From an uncultured Lachnospiraceae bacterium (GTDB taxonomy: Bacteria > Bacillota > Clostridia > Lachnospirales > Lachnospiraceae), in contig CACWGK010000008.1 of assembly GCA_902760415.1 (NCBI GenBank), forward strand, positions 1-51,664: a stretch of DNA of 51,664 bases, given 5' to 3'. A program made the translations under genes and the position numbers. Every line of letters begins with the position of its first letter. The stretch's first letter is position 1. The notes under the pieces were generated by a model. The model made no database searches, had not been told where the DNA came from, and saw only the letters and a program-made list of their open reading frames with translations. Positions 36,472-46,108 of the stretch are shown one piece after another.

Positions 36472-39400
36472 TTAGACACATCTTTTGCGCATCAGCTCGA
36501 GTCTCACTACTGTGTCTTCGCCCTCATAAGTAGCAGTTGTCTCATCATAGGTCACCTCTGTATCTGCATCCTTCCTCTTCATGAACTTCTCGAAATCGCA
36601 CATGAAGCTGATGCCCTTCTCTATCTCCTCATCAGCAACATCCAGAAGTTCAATCGGCTTATCAAGCAGTGCATCTGTGAGGATTACGATTGTCTTCTTC
36701 TTGCCTCGAGTGATAGATACATTTAGACGGTTTCTGCTATAGATAAATGATATCTCAGACAGTGCCTTCTCTATATTTGATACACCGTAGCTTACAAGAG
36801 TTGCTTCTCTCTCCTGTCCCTGAAGCTTATCTACCGTACCTATAAAGAGCGTATCTCTATCCATTCCAAGTTCATCTGAGATTCTATCCTTCAGCTTATT
36901 GATATGTTCATGATGAGGTGAAATGATAGCAAAAGCGCCTTTATTATCAGCATCGCCCCAGAACTCTCCATCCGTTCTGTAGTAGCTGCCACCACTTCCC
37001 AGCAGGTGCTTCTTCAGGAGTCTTGTAATCTCTGTAGCAAGGCTTAGTTCAAGCTCCTGCTTAGTCTTAGCATTTCCACCAGATAGTTTTATAAGCACTA
37101 GAGGATACTCCGGATCAACGATCCTTTTCATAAGGTCCATACATTCTTCTTGATTTAACCCTTCTACAGAAGTATCAATCTTAGTATCCACAGCTAAATC
37201 TATGTCGAGTGTAAGCTTCTGGTTAGCTATAGCATCCCCTATTGATTCATTTCTAAAACTATGATATCCCTCTCGGCCGTCTCCAGGCACTATATCTACA
37301 TCATATATTTTTTCCCCTGGATACCTGTCTAATATCTCATTCATTCGGAAGTTTTCTTCCAGCTGGCAGAGATAGTCAAGGGAGTTTCTTCTAGCTATAT
37401 CATAGTACATTCTAAAGATAGAACCATAGATATCAGGACTGGTTTCAGGAGCCTCGTACTTTCCTAAAATAATTGGAGACAGCTGATTCTCATCTCCTAC
37501 TATCAGGAACCTGGTTGAAGCGTTGGACCAATCCATACTGGACATTGCGTCCCCAGTTCTAACCTGCGACGCTTCATCGATTATAACTACATCAAATCCT
37601 GAGAAGCCATAATCCACATACCTATCACCTTCTAGCTTCTTCCTGGTATAGCCGCAGGAGTTACCAGTTGCACCAACCACAAAAGGCCTGCCCACCGGAT
37701 ACTGATAGTTATATCCTTCTATGTTGTTACTACGCTGGGATAGCATGAAGAGTGGAAATACTGGATATGTCGGATTCTTATCTGGAAGCTTCTTTCCTCG
37801 CTCCGGGTCAAATGAGAATCCGTACCATCTCTTATATACTTCAACGCCTGGCACAGGACTGCTATCAATACCGCTATCATATTTATCCAGCTTAATCAGC
37901 GACGGGAGAAATCTCGAATCTATTCTCTCTTCATCAGGAAGGCTCGAATTATAGGATAACTTCTCATTCAACTTTTCTAGTATATTATTGATTGCTGCAT
38001 GTGAATTAGCACTTACGAGCACAGAAAGATTGTAGTTATATCTTTCTTTGAAAAATCCACATAACGCTATAACTGCTCTAGCTATAAAGTCAGTCTTTCC
38101 GCTTCCTGGAGGTCCAAGAAGAAGTGTGATATTCTTCTCAAAGAACTGTCTAAATGCCTTCTTCTGAGAGGGAGAAAAATCCATCCCATCTATAGCAACG
38201 TACTTACATATAATATTAATATAATCACCTAGTAATAGATTTCTATTACCTGCAATAAATGGACCATAATTATCTTCGTAGCCGCCATCTCCATCCTCAT
38301 GCTGTCCCTCAGGATACAGAATACGGGAATGGCTCAAGCCCTCCCCCAGCTTATCGATGGTTTTATCGCCCACAATATCTGTAAATCTTTCGACAATATA
38401 TAACTCAGTTCCCGGCGCATACGCTCTGGTGGCCATTCTCTTTCCAGTAATAAATGTTCTGCCCCCGTGACGATGAAACTCCACATCACTAAGATATGCT
38501 GTGTGAAAAAATCTTTGAGGATATTCCGGATCAGTAGAAGTATCCGGCAAATGAAATACATTCCTGTCATTTAAAGAAGCTAGCTCATCTGCAGCCGTAT
38601 CATTTATCTCTACTGTAATAGCTGAGTACCATTCACTTAGAAAGAATACGTCATCATTTATAATCTCATACTGAACCTCTACGCCTCCGGTCTCCATAGG
38701 CTTTCTATCCACGAAGTAAACTAGCGGCTGGGCAAGTGGAGTCTCTGAGATTACTCTTATCTTCGCTATCTTGCCATCCTTAGCTTCTTCTTCGAGGTCG
38801 CCCATTCTGACTCTCTTCATATCATGAAAAGAAAGCAGCTGTTCATACATCTGCTGAATATATAGCTTAGAGATTCTCTCGTCCATATCTTCATTTACGG
38901 TAATCATACTGAACTTTGACGGATATCTCTTTATTCCTGTATGTCTGCTGTCTTCGCGCTGAAGATTACTTATAAGATTACTTACCACCGCGAGACGCAT
39001 CTCCAGATAATTGGTAAGCTTACTTATTCTTTTGTCCTTAAGCTCCTGTCTTTTATCCGGATCGTCATCTTTTCTGCCATGCCATATATCATTTATAGGT
39101 TCACTTTTCAGTGTATTTGAAAGCGACGATGAGTACTTATGACTATTATCTATATTAAAATCTTCGGACATAGCCTTGCTGATATCTTCAAGATTGTTAG
39201 AGATATATCCTGGTATAACAAATAGACGTCCGATCACGCTGCTGAGAACAACCAGTGGAAACTCATCGCTTATGTTATTGCCCTGATGAGCCGAGTCGGT
39301 TATCATACGTTCGCCCTGCATCCAGAAGATAATCGCCAGCAACTTATCGCGGTAATCCATATCTATATCATCGCGAAGCAGTTCAGCGAAGAGCCCCTCT

Positions 39401-40815
39401 TCCAGGTTGTAGGACTCATAATTATCCATTACAAATCCCTGAACCGAGAGCTGCTCATCATAAGTCACCGCACTATTATACTGAGTTATTCGTAAGAAGA
39501 TATCATATATATATTCCACGAAGGATTTTGTATTATTACTTATCTGTGATGGATCTGACGCAAGAAATATCTTTTTCTCCTGTGGAAATCCATTTTTATT
39601 TAAGGATAGACCTATATGATTCTTGTCCTTCCATACGGAAATATCGACTCCATATAGATATACCATATCTAAGCCAACATCTCTCTGAACCGTAAGCACA
39701 ATCTTAACATCCTGTCCCTTCGGCATCTCCATATTATAGACTGGCTTCTTGTAAAAGGTATTCCTTCTACCAGACTTCATGTCTTCTATGGCACGAAGAA
39801 CATTTTCCATATACTTAAGACGAGTTTTTAAAAATCCTGATTCCTCCGACAGTTTTTCACTAGCACCGTCTCTCTTAATATATTCTCTAAATCCTTCTAA
39901 ATCTCTTGGAACATCTGGATTCTTCATAAAGAATTCCTGTGTTCTTGGTGTCATATATGGCATCAGTAAAACTGGCGCGTGACTTTCTGCCCACTTCATG
40001 CAGTGTTCAAGATTGCCGCACCATTCACACTTCTGAGATAGGCAGAAGCTAAGCGCTTCGTCTAGATGCTCGCCTATTTCGAAACCTTCTGCATTATCTT
40101 CGATAGACTTCATACTGCTTATTACATTTGGAAGACTTATATCGAAATATGCTTCCACAAATGTAAATATATCGGAGGTACTAAAGCTCTTGGGTTCCTC
40201 TGCTTTGAAAGGCCATACATAGCCTGTCGTGTCATCAACATAGCCAGGAATCTCTAGTTCTTCAAGGATGGCTTCCAGCATACGAATATAGACGCATATC
40301 TGAACCTTATGGTTTATCTTTGCCCTCTTAGCATGCTTCATATCTATAACCGAAAACTTAGGACAGCCCCTCTCAGAGTCGTATTCAACTCTCAGTAAAT
40401 CAGACATAGAATCATTCCATATGATCTCATCTATATCAACCTTCGGCATAAACTTTTCTGTAAAAATATCATTTATATATAGAACTGCCTGATAGATATA
40501 TCCCGGTCTCGCCTCACGAAGGAATCTAATAGTCTCCTCTCGTCTTTTCTTCGCAAGTTTCTCCCTTTCTTCCTTTGTAAGCGACATATCGTCTGACGGA
40601 ACCATAGCTACATACTCACCTGCAGCGGCAAGCTTTTCCAAAACAGTAACTTCCCAGGCTTCACCTGCCTGCTTTGCCACCTGATTGAAATCCTTATCTT
40701 CGTCCCAGCCAATCCTTCTTCTATCGCTATTACTAAGTCCGTCATATACCATGAACCTGTCACAGTTATGAACGAAATAATCTCCTATTCTAGATGGTGA
40801 TATCTTATATCGCAT
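36472..40815 (-). CDS. Large Cas4/Dna2-like nuclease-helicase fusion
   Basis: 1447 residues. The N-terminal part (about 1-280) looks like a Fe-S PD-(D/E)XK nuclease of the RecB/Cas4/Dna2 kind. It has an early Cys18 in YFVHNCDRF, catalytic-type FSVIDMKHAK near residue 158, QICVY, and a closing KCEWCGNLEHC cluster (CxxCx5C) near 262. A middle region of about 600 residues matches nothing I know. The C-terminal part is an SF1B Upf1/Dna2-type helicase with GPPGSGKT (near 902), IIDEASQV (near 1081), GDENQLSP, LEENFRM, TVDKLQGQERE and RLNVSITRGKK. It may resect or unwind DNA in repair or in defence against foreign DNA. It starts 2 bp after the CoA-transferase stop and has no recognised partner. Domain calls are firm; the role is open. 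Confidence 0.85.
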   Translation of the reverse strand: MRYKISPSRIGDYFVHNCDRFMVYDGLSNSDRRRIGWDEDKDFNQVAKQAGEAWEVTVLEKLAAAGEYVAMVPSDDMSLTKEEREKLAKKRREETIRFLREARPGYIYQAVLYINDIFTEKFMPKVDIDEIIWNDSMSDLLRVEYDSERGCPKFSVIDMKHAKRAKINHKVQICVYIRMLEAILEELEIPGYVDDTTGYVWPFKAEEPKSFSTSDIFTFVEAYFDISLPNVISSMKSIEDNAEGFEIGEHLDEALSFCLSQKCEWCGNLEHCMKWAESHAPVLLMPYMTPRTQEFFMKNPDVPRDLEGFREYIKRDGASEKLSEESGFLKTRLKYMENVLRAIEDMKSGRRNTFYKKPVYNMEMPKGQDVKIVLTVQRDVGLDMVYLYGVDISVWKDKNHIGLSLNKNGFPQEKKIFLASDPSQISNNTKSFVEYIYDIFLRITQYNSAVTYDEQLSVQGFVMDNYESYNLEEGLFAELLRDDIDMDYRDKLLAIIFWMQGERMITDSAHQGNNISDEFPLVVLSSVIGRLFVIPGYISNNLEDISKAMSEDFNIDNSHKYSSSLSNTLKSEPINDIWHGRKDDDPDKRQELKDKRISKLTNYLEMRLAVVSNLISNLQREDSRHTGIKRYPSKFSMITVNEDMDERISKLYIQQMYEQLLSFHDMKRVRMGDLEEEAKDGKIAKIRVISETPLAQPLVYFVDRKPMETGGVEVQYEIINDDVFFLSEWYSAITVEINDTAADELASLNDRNVFHLPDTSTDPEYPQRFFHTAYLSDVEFHRHGGRTFITGKRMATRAYAPGTELYIVERFTDIVGDKTIDKLGEGLSHSRILYPEGQHEDGDGGYEDNYGPFIAGNRNLLLGDYINIICKYVAIDGMDFSPSQKKAFRQFFEKNITLLLGPPGSGKTDFIARAVIALCGFFKERYNYNLSVLVSANSHAAINNILEKLNEKLSYNSSLPDEERIDSRFLPSLIKLDKYDSGIDSSPVPGVEVYKRWYGFSFDPERGKKLPDKNPTYPVFPLFMLSQRSNNIEGYNYQYPVGRPFVVGATGNSCGYTRKKLEGDRYVDYGFSGFDVVIIDEASQVRTGDAMSSMDWSNASTRFLIVGDENQLSPIILGKYEAPETSPDIYGSIFRMYYDIARRNSLDYLCQLEENFRMNEILDRYPGEKIYDVDIVPGDGREGYHSFRNESIGDAIANQKLTLDIDLAVDTKIDTSVEGLNQEECMDLMKRIVDPEYPLVLIKLSGGNAKTKQELELSLATEITRLLKKHLLGSGGSYYRTDGEFWGDADNKGAFAIISPHHEHINKLKDRISDELGMDRDTLFIGTVDKLQGQEREATLVSYGVSNIEKALSEISFIYSRNRLNVSITRGKKKTIVILTDALLDKPIELLDVADEEIEKGISFMCDFEKFMKRKDADTEVTYDETTATYEGEDTVVRLELMRKRCV

Positions 40816-40817
40816 CC

Positions 40818-42158
40818 TTATCTCTTATTAGAGCGTCGCCAGATTTTACGCTGCTCTGCCTCCTTTATCAGTTCATCCCTAAAGTCTGGATGAGCTATAG
40901 ATATAATATCCTCCGCTCTCTCCCAAGTAGACTTACCCTCAAGATTTACAACTCCATACTCAGTTGCTATAAAATACACCTGACTTCTTGGAGAAGTTAT
41001 GATATCACCGTTAAATTGCGGAGTAATGCATGACTTATAAGAACCATCCTTCTCCTTAAAACGGGATGCCATGCATATAAAGGCTTTACCACCATGGGAG
41101 GCCGAAGCACCTGTCAGAAAGTCCAGCTGTCCACCTGTACCACTGATATGACGTCCTTCAAAACTTTCAGATGCAATCTGTCCATAGAGATCTACTGCTA
41201 CGCAGCCGTTAATTGATACCATGTTATCTATCTGCGCGATAACAAATGGTCTGTTAACATACTCTATCGGATAAGCAGCAACTCCTGGATTATCATCCAG
41301 CCATTCATAGAGTTCCCTCGAACCTACAGCACACCCGAAGACGCCCTTACCTCTATCTATTGTTTTAAGCTTATTTGTAAGTTTTCCAGAACGATATAGT
41401 TCAAGATATGCATCCGTACAAAGCTCGGTATGCATTCCCAGATCCTTAATATCGGACTCAGAAAGAAGTGCGCCTACAGCATTTGGAATACTTCCTATTC
41501 CAAGCTGAAGCGTAGCTCCATCTACGATATAAGGAATAATATGACTTGCTATCTGCCAGTCCAGTTCACGAGGCTGTACAGGCAGTAGATTCTTAAATGG
41601 TGCATGCTCACCTTCTACGATATAGTCGATATCTGAAATATGAATACATTCATTTGAACCACCATGAATGCGAGGCATATGTTCATTTACCTCGACTATA
41701 ACTATATCCGCCTTCTCGCAGATTGGACCTGCAACACCAGTATTAACCGAGAAGTTGAAATAGCCATGCTTATCCATAGGAGCCACACTGACCATTACAA
41801 CATTTACATCTATAAAGAATTCATAGTAAGCGGCATTATACTGGAAAACCATAGGAATATAGTAGCAGAGTCCACGGTCAGAGAGTTTTCTCTCATACGA
41901 CGAGCAGTGCCAGCTATGATATACAAAATGTTCCTGACTCGGATCACATTCTGCAACCTCTATAGGTCCAGGTATAAGATTACCGCGGATCTTCACATCC
42001 TCCAGTTCATCACGACGCTTTGCTAAAGCCGCATCCAGCAGAACAGGCATACCAAGTGAACTGGTATAATCAACCCAATCTCCGCTTTTTACCACCTTTA
42101 CCGCTTCTTCAGGAGTACGAAGCTTATCTCTATACTCCCTAGTGTAATCCCTTAACAT
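40818..42158 (-). CDS. Acetyl-CoA hydrolase/transferase family CoA-transferase
   Basis: 446 residues. Resembles butyryl-CoA:acetate and 4-hydroxybutyrate CoA-transferases of butyrate-forming clostridia: VKSGDWVDY near the start, VAPMDKHGYFNFS, IVEVNEHMPR, LQLGIGSIPNAVG, the catalytic-Glu segment ATEYGVVNLEGKSTWERA, HPDFRDELIKEAE and the C-terminal IWRRSNKR. It would move CoA between acyl-CoA and a carboxylic acid such as acetate. Whether it is the terminal butyrate enzyme is unclear because residues near the substrate pocket cannot be judged here. Shine-Dalgarno GGGGGA. Its neighbours (an EAL protein and a nuclease-helicase) share no obvious metabolic theme. Confidence 0.85.
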   Translation of the reverse strand: MLRDYTREYRDKLRTPEEAVKVVKSGDWVDYTSSLGMPVLLDAALAKRRDELEDVKIRGNLIPGPIEVAECDPSQEHFVYHSWHCSSYERKLSDRGLCYYIPMVFQYNAAYYEFFIDVNVVMVSVAPMDKHGYFNFSVNTGVAGPICEKADIVIVEVNEHMPRIHGGSNECIHISDIDYIVEGEHAPFKNLLPVQPRELDWQIASHIIPYIVDGATLQLGIGSIPNAVGALLSESDIKDLGMHTELCTDAYLELYRSGKLTNKLKTIDRGKGVFGCAVGSRELYEWLDDNPGVAAYPIEYVNRPFVIAQIDNMVSINGCVAVDLYGQIASESFEGRHISGTGGQLDFLTGASASHGGKAFICMASRFKEKDGSYKSCITPQFNGDIITSPRSQVYFIATEYGVVNLEGKSTWERAEDIISIAHPDFRDELIKEAEQRKIWRRSNKR

Positions 42159-42198
42159 ACGGTCCCCCTTGATCTAGTAAAAATGATTAGCCAAAATG

Positions 42199-44175
42199 TT
42201 ACTCTGTAACACCAAGTATTTCTCGAATAAAGTCAGCCTTTGGAATAGGTTTCGAGAAGTAGAAGCCCTGCTGATAATCAACTCCAAGCTTTTCAAGAAG
42301 ATGAATCTGTGACTCAGTTTCAACTCCCTCTACAACTATCTTCTTCTTCATCTGGCGAATCATATTGATACTGTTCGTAAGTATCGTCATACCAAGTTCG
42401 CCCTTCTCAGCCGCCCACAGAATACTCTTATCTATCTTTACAACATCGAAATCCAGAGAGAAGATTGACTGGATATTAGAATAACCAGTTCCATAATCAT
42501 CCATAGCAAACTGATAACCACTTCCCTTGAGTTCCTTTATTATCTCACCCAGTTTGATATAGTCATCCGCTCCTACGGATTCTGTAATCTCAAATGTGAT
42601 CATGTGCTTATCAACTTTATATCCATCCACTATCTGATTGATTCTGTTGACGAAGCCCTTCTGCATACATTGAATCATTGACAAGTTAACATTCAAAGTA
42701 CGCATGCCAGCCTTTTCAGGAATACCACTTTCTATAAACTCACAAACCTTACCAAGCACCATATTATCTACATCATCGATAAGTCCCATCTGTTCAATAA
42801 CAGGGATAAACTCATCTGGGAAAATCTGTCCCAGCTCTTTATCATACAGTCTTAGAAGTGCCTCTGCACCGTAAAGCTTCTTAGTGCTAAGTTCATATAC
42901 TGGCTGATAATATACTTCAAATCCGTCTTGTGCAATTCCTCGACGAATAGCATTTTCAACCTGAGTTCTTCTAAGAAGATAACCGAGATCATCACCCTCT
43001 AGAACCTGTTTATCAAGTCTCTCAGGAATAGGACTGTCGATAAAGAAAAATGCCTCTTCAACCGTCTTGAAGTTATCTGGAATATTTGCCTTGATGATCA
43101 CAGGATTTAGACTAGTCTTAGTCTTACCCATATTCCAGTTACCTTTAAATCTTCGGAGTATTTCCTCAGTAAGCTCGTCAATATTATAGGATGGCTCATA
43201 CTTCTTAAACAGTCCTCTAAACCTTCTCTGCTTATCCTCCTTACTATCACCAAGCAGGATAATAAAGTGGCTAGGATCGATATTATAGATATGATAACGC
43301 TGAACACGAAGCTTCAAATATTCAGCTATATCATTTGTCAGATTATTTATATTGGTAAGACCTATACTTCTAAGACTTGTACCAACGTCTGTAATTCGTA
43401 GACTTAGAATGTCACACCTTAGGCCGAGCTTTGTGATGGTTTCGATATCCATCTCCAGGCCATGTCGATTATAGATTCCTGTATCCGGCTCAAGGCGGTC
43501 ATCTTCATTTTCCATAAGAAGCATGATACCCAGTGCACCAAGAGCTTCCGCAAAAAGCTCGCAGCGAATATCAGGGTATGCAAACTGAATAGTTAGTCCA
43601 ACAAGAACTACCCCTAGGAAGCACATAAGTGAAAGTCTCTTCTTAAAGGTTATCGCATTCCAATATCTGAAGATACAGATTATTGCATGCAGGATATAAA
43701 TCGAAGAGATTACGTATATTACATATTCAGCTGGTCCTCTCTGGAAATGACCTGTCCTTGAATGATGATATATTAAACTCGTTATAGGATTTGAAAGAAT
43801 CATCAGCTCCATAATAACTATAGGAATACTGAAAAGAACCACCTGATAATCTGTCCTCTTCCTTATGGCATCTGTAAGACAGAGCTCATAGAAGAAAAAC
43901 ATAGGTGCTATAAGACTATGGAACATAAAGTATAAGATATGGCATACATCATCAACAAACATACATGTATCAGAAGTCATGATATATGGTCGAACGAACT
44001 CTGAGACAATCTCTGTAATAGAGTTTGCCATAATGATACATACTATAACTATAAATGCAAGATTATGAGCACGGTCCGTCCGCTTCTGAATAATCGATTG
44101 CATAAGTATAGTAAATGACACCATAAGTGCAGCAGCATAAAAGGCTATGTGAAATTCATCAAATATAAAATGCAT
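42199..44175 (-). CDS. Membrane-bound EAL-domain c-di-GMP phosphodiesterase with degenerate GGDEF
   Basis: 658 residues. About seven hydrophobic segments fill residues 1-220. Next is a GGDEF-like domain (about 230-370, starting DTGIYNRHGLE) in which the GGDEF motif is replaced by IDPSH, so no cyclase activity is expected. The EAL domain (about 400-650) keeps its signature residues: AEALLR near 438, NLSMI, FEITES, DDYGTGYS near 561, KIDKS, VEGVET and QGFYFSKP. It should hydrolyse c-di-GMP in response to a membrane signal. It lies between rqcH and the CoA-transferase, an unusual place for a signalling gene. Confidence 0.92.
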   Translation of the reverse strand: MHFIFDEFHIAFYAAALMVSFTILMQSIIQKRTDRAHNLAFIVIVCIIMANSITEIVSEFVRPYIMTSDTCMFVDDVCHILYFMFHSLIAPMFFFYELCLTDAIRKRTDYQVVLFSIPIVIMELMILSNPITSLIYHHSRTGHFQRGPAEYVIYVISSIYILHAIICIFRYWNAITFKKRLSLMCFLGVVLVGLTIQFAYPDIRCELFAEALGALGIMLLMENEDDRLEPDTGIYNRHGLEMDIETITKLGLRCDILSLRITDVGTSLRSIGLTNINNLTNDIAEYLKLRVQRYHIYNIDPSHFIILLGDSKEDKQRRFRGLFKKYEPSYNIDELTEEILRRFKGNWNMGKTKTSLNPVIIKANIPDNFKTVEEAFFFIDSPIPERLDKQVLEGDDLGYLLRRTQVENAIRRGIAQDGFEVYYQPVYELSTKKLYGAEALLRLYDKELGQIFPDEFIPVIEQMGLIDDVDNMVLGKVCEFIESGIPEKAGMRTLNVNLSMIQCMQKGFVNRINQIVDGYKVDKHMITFEITESVGADDYIKLGEIIKELKGSGYQFAMDDYGTGYSNIQSIFSLDFDVVKIDKSILWAAEKGELGMTILTNSINMIRQMKKKIVVEGVETESQIHLLEKLGVDYQQGFYFSKPIPKADFIREILGVTE

Positions 44176-44200
44176 ATAATAACCCCATTTACATTATATG

Positions 44201-44231
44201 TTTAATCTGTAACCTATTTAATCTGTAACCT
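44201..44231. repeat. Tandem duplication across the rqcH stop codon
   Basis: The 15-bp unit TTTAATCTGTAACCT occurs at 44201-44215 and again at 44217-44231. On the minus strand the last rqcH codons (Val-Thr-Asp-stop) are thus repeated directly after the stop. It looks like a slippage duplication that leaves the protein unchanged. Confidence 0.85.
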
Positions 44232-46050
44232 GCCTAAGCCCATCGCGAGATGGAGCCACCATAATTGAATAATTAGTATGATAGATAACGTACCCCGGTC
44301 TCGCCTGAGGAGGTTTCTTAAGATTCTTACGCTCAGTATAATCAACCTCAATCTTCTGCGAGCTTGTTCCAGTAGATGTGTTGTCCGATTCATCAGCACC
44401 GCTGGAGTAAAATGCAGCTAGCCCCGCTGCTTCTTCGAAGACTCTGTCAGGAACATCTTCCAGCAAGTTATCCTCTTCTTTAACTTTTACTATAACATGA
44501 GAACCTGGCATCTGCTTTGCATGGAACCATATGTCTTTTCCCGTTGCAAGTCCAAAGGTCAGTTCCTCATTTTGTATATTATTCTTACCTACATATATAT
44601 CATAGCCATCACTGGATACGAAATGAAGTGGCTTTCCGGCAGCCATACGTCTGGCGCCCTTACTGGAAGCCTTCTTTTTTACAACCCCAGCCCTTTCCAG
44701 TTCCGCTCTAAGTTCGGCTATATCTTCGTTACTTTCAGCCATTTCCAGACTATGTCTGGCAGATAGAAGATACTCTAGTTCCTCCTTCGTCTGCTTTACA
44801 AACTCAGTAAGTGCTTCGCTGGTTCTCTTCTTCTTGTTATACTTTGCAAAGTATTTCTGAGAATTCTCCTGAGCTGTAAGTGTACTATCAAGAGGTATAG
44901 TTATCTCCTGATTATCGTAGTAATTAATACAGGTCAGCTTATCTTCCCCACCCTTTAGCTCATAACCATAGGTATTAAGCAATTCTCCGTATATTCTATA
45001 CTTATCTCTATCCTCTGTATCAGCAAGCTGTCCGAGCTGCAGATCATACTTCCTGGACGCACGCTCGATAGCAGTCTGAAGAACCTTCTTTATATCAGAT
45101 GCCTTAGATCTGACATTTATCTGCTTCTCCTTCTCACTATAGAATCTTATAAGCAGTTTCGATATAGTATCCTGATCTTCTCCATCTTCCTCGCCCTGGG
45201 AAAACTTTGTAACAGATAGATAATCCTTCGGTCTTCCGTCCACATATATTAACTTTGGACTATAATCTCCCGCCTTAATATTCTGAATAACCTGACATAG
45301 ACATTCGAAAAGCTTATCCTTCTCGATATCACTTATATCCGAAAATGTCATTCTGCCATCTATTCCAGCCGCATCAACTAAGTACTCAGCTGTAGCCTTC
45401 GAAAAACCAGTAATCGAAGTAAATATTGCTTTTGGAATAGGAATCTGCTTTGACGCAATACATTCTTCAAATATATTTTTGTCAAATGGAGCATCCTCGC
45501 TTACAGGATCTATCTTGCCCTGGGAATCCGGCGCCTCATACTTCTGCCCTGGAAATATAATGCGGACACTCTGCTTCTTGGAATCGTCTGAAAGCGCCGC
45601 GCCCAGATCAGGCATAACACGTCTCAGACAGTCCATTATCATATAGTCCGAATCTGTCAGGATAATATTGCTCTGTCTTCCCATTATCTCGATAATTAAA
45701 TGACGTTCAGCCAGGTCTCCCATTTCATCCAAATGTTCAAAGACGAAATCAAAGATTCTATCGAATCCTGGTTGCCTAATATCTGTCAGGCGACCATTTC
45801 CCAAATGCTTCCTGAGAAGCATACAAAACGCAGGCGCCGTAATAGGTGCCTGAGGTAATGAGTCGGCTATATAAACTATTGGCAGCGAATTATTCACCGA
45901 CATATAAAGCTTCGTCTGCCCCTTAAATCCCTTTATCGTAAATGTGATAATATCACTAGAGGGCTGTTGTATCTTCACAACACGCCCTCCTAGACATTCA
46001 GTTTTTATATCATTTATCACATTACTTATAACTATTCCGTCGTATGCCAT
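44218..46050 (-). CDS. rqcH: NFACT-family ribosome quality-control protein RqcH
   Basis: 610 residues. Bacterial Rqc2 homolog that binds 50S subunits carrying stalled peptidyl-tRNA and adds alanine tails for degradation. N-terminal NFACT-N domain (MAYDGIVISNVINDI; ITAPAFCMLLRKHL; RHLIIEIMGRQSNI), a helical middle, and the NFACT-R domain near residues 470-520 (GYDIYVGKNNIQNE; IWFHAKQMPGSHVIV). In Bacillus the homolog yloA lies close to yicC; here three extra genes separate them. Older databases call it fibronectin-binding protein. Shine-Dalgarno AAAGGA. Confidence 0.93.
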   Translation of the reverse strand: MAYDGIVISNVINDIKTECLGGRVVKIQQPSSDIITFTIKGFKGQTKLYMSVNNSLPIVYIADSLPQAPITAPAFCMLLRKHLGNGRLTDIRQPGFDRIFDFVFEHLDEMGDLAERHLIIEIMGRQSNIILTDSDYMIMDCLRRVMPDLGAALSDDSKKQSVRIIFPGQKYEAPDSQGKIDPVSEDAPFDKNIFEECIASKQIPIPKAIFTSITGFSKATAEYLVDAAGIDGRMTFSDISDIEKDKLFECLCQVIQNIKAGDYSPKLIYVDGRPKDYLSVTKFSQGEEDGEDQDTISKLLIRFYSEKEKQINVRSKASDIKKVLQTAIERASRKYDLQLGQLADTEDRDKYRIYGELLNTYGYELKGGEDKLTCINYYDNQEITIPLDSTLTAQENSQKYFAKYNKKKRTSEALTEFVKQTKEELEYLLSARHSLEMAESNEDIAELRAELERAGVVKKKASSKGARRMAAGKPLHFVSSDGYDIYVGKNNIQNEELTFGLATGKDIWFHAKQMPGSHVIVKVKEEDNLLEDVPDRVFEEAAGLAAFYSSGADESDNTSTGTSSQKIEVDYTERKNLKKPPQARPGYVIYHTNYSIMVAPSRDGLRQVTD

Positions 46051-46075
46051 CTTATGTCCTTTCTATGCAGGAATG

Positions 46076-46103
46076 AAATTATTCATACACAGAATTATGT
46101 AAA
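46076..46103 (-). promoter_or_regulatory. Possible promoter of rqcH
   Basis: TTTACA (46098-46103) and TAATTT (46076-46081), 16 bp apart on the minus strand, in the 58-bp gap after glgA. Both boxes are imperfect. Confidence 0.35.
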
Positions 46104-46108
46104 CCAAT

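Noticed and set aside
44218-46050. Fibronectin-binding adhesin
   Set aside because: Old family name only; no signal peptide or wall anchor, and the NFACT domains identify a cytoplasmic ribosome-rescue factor.
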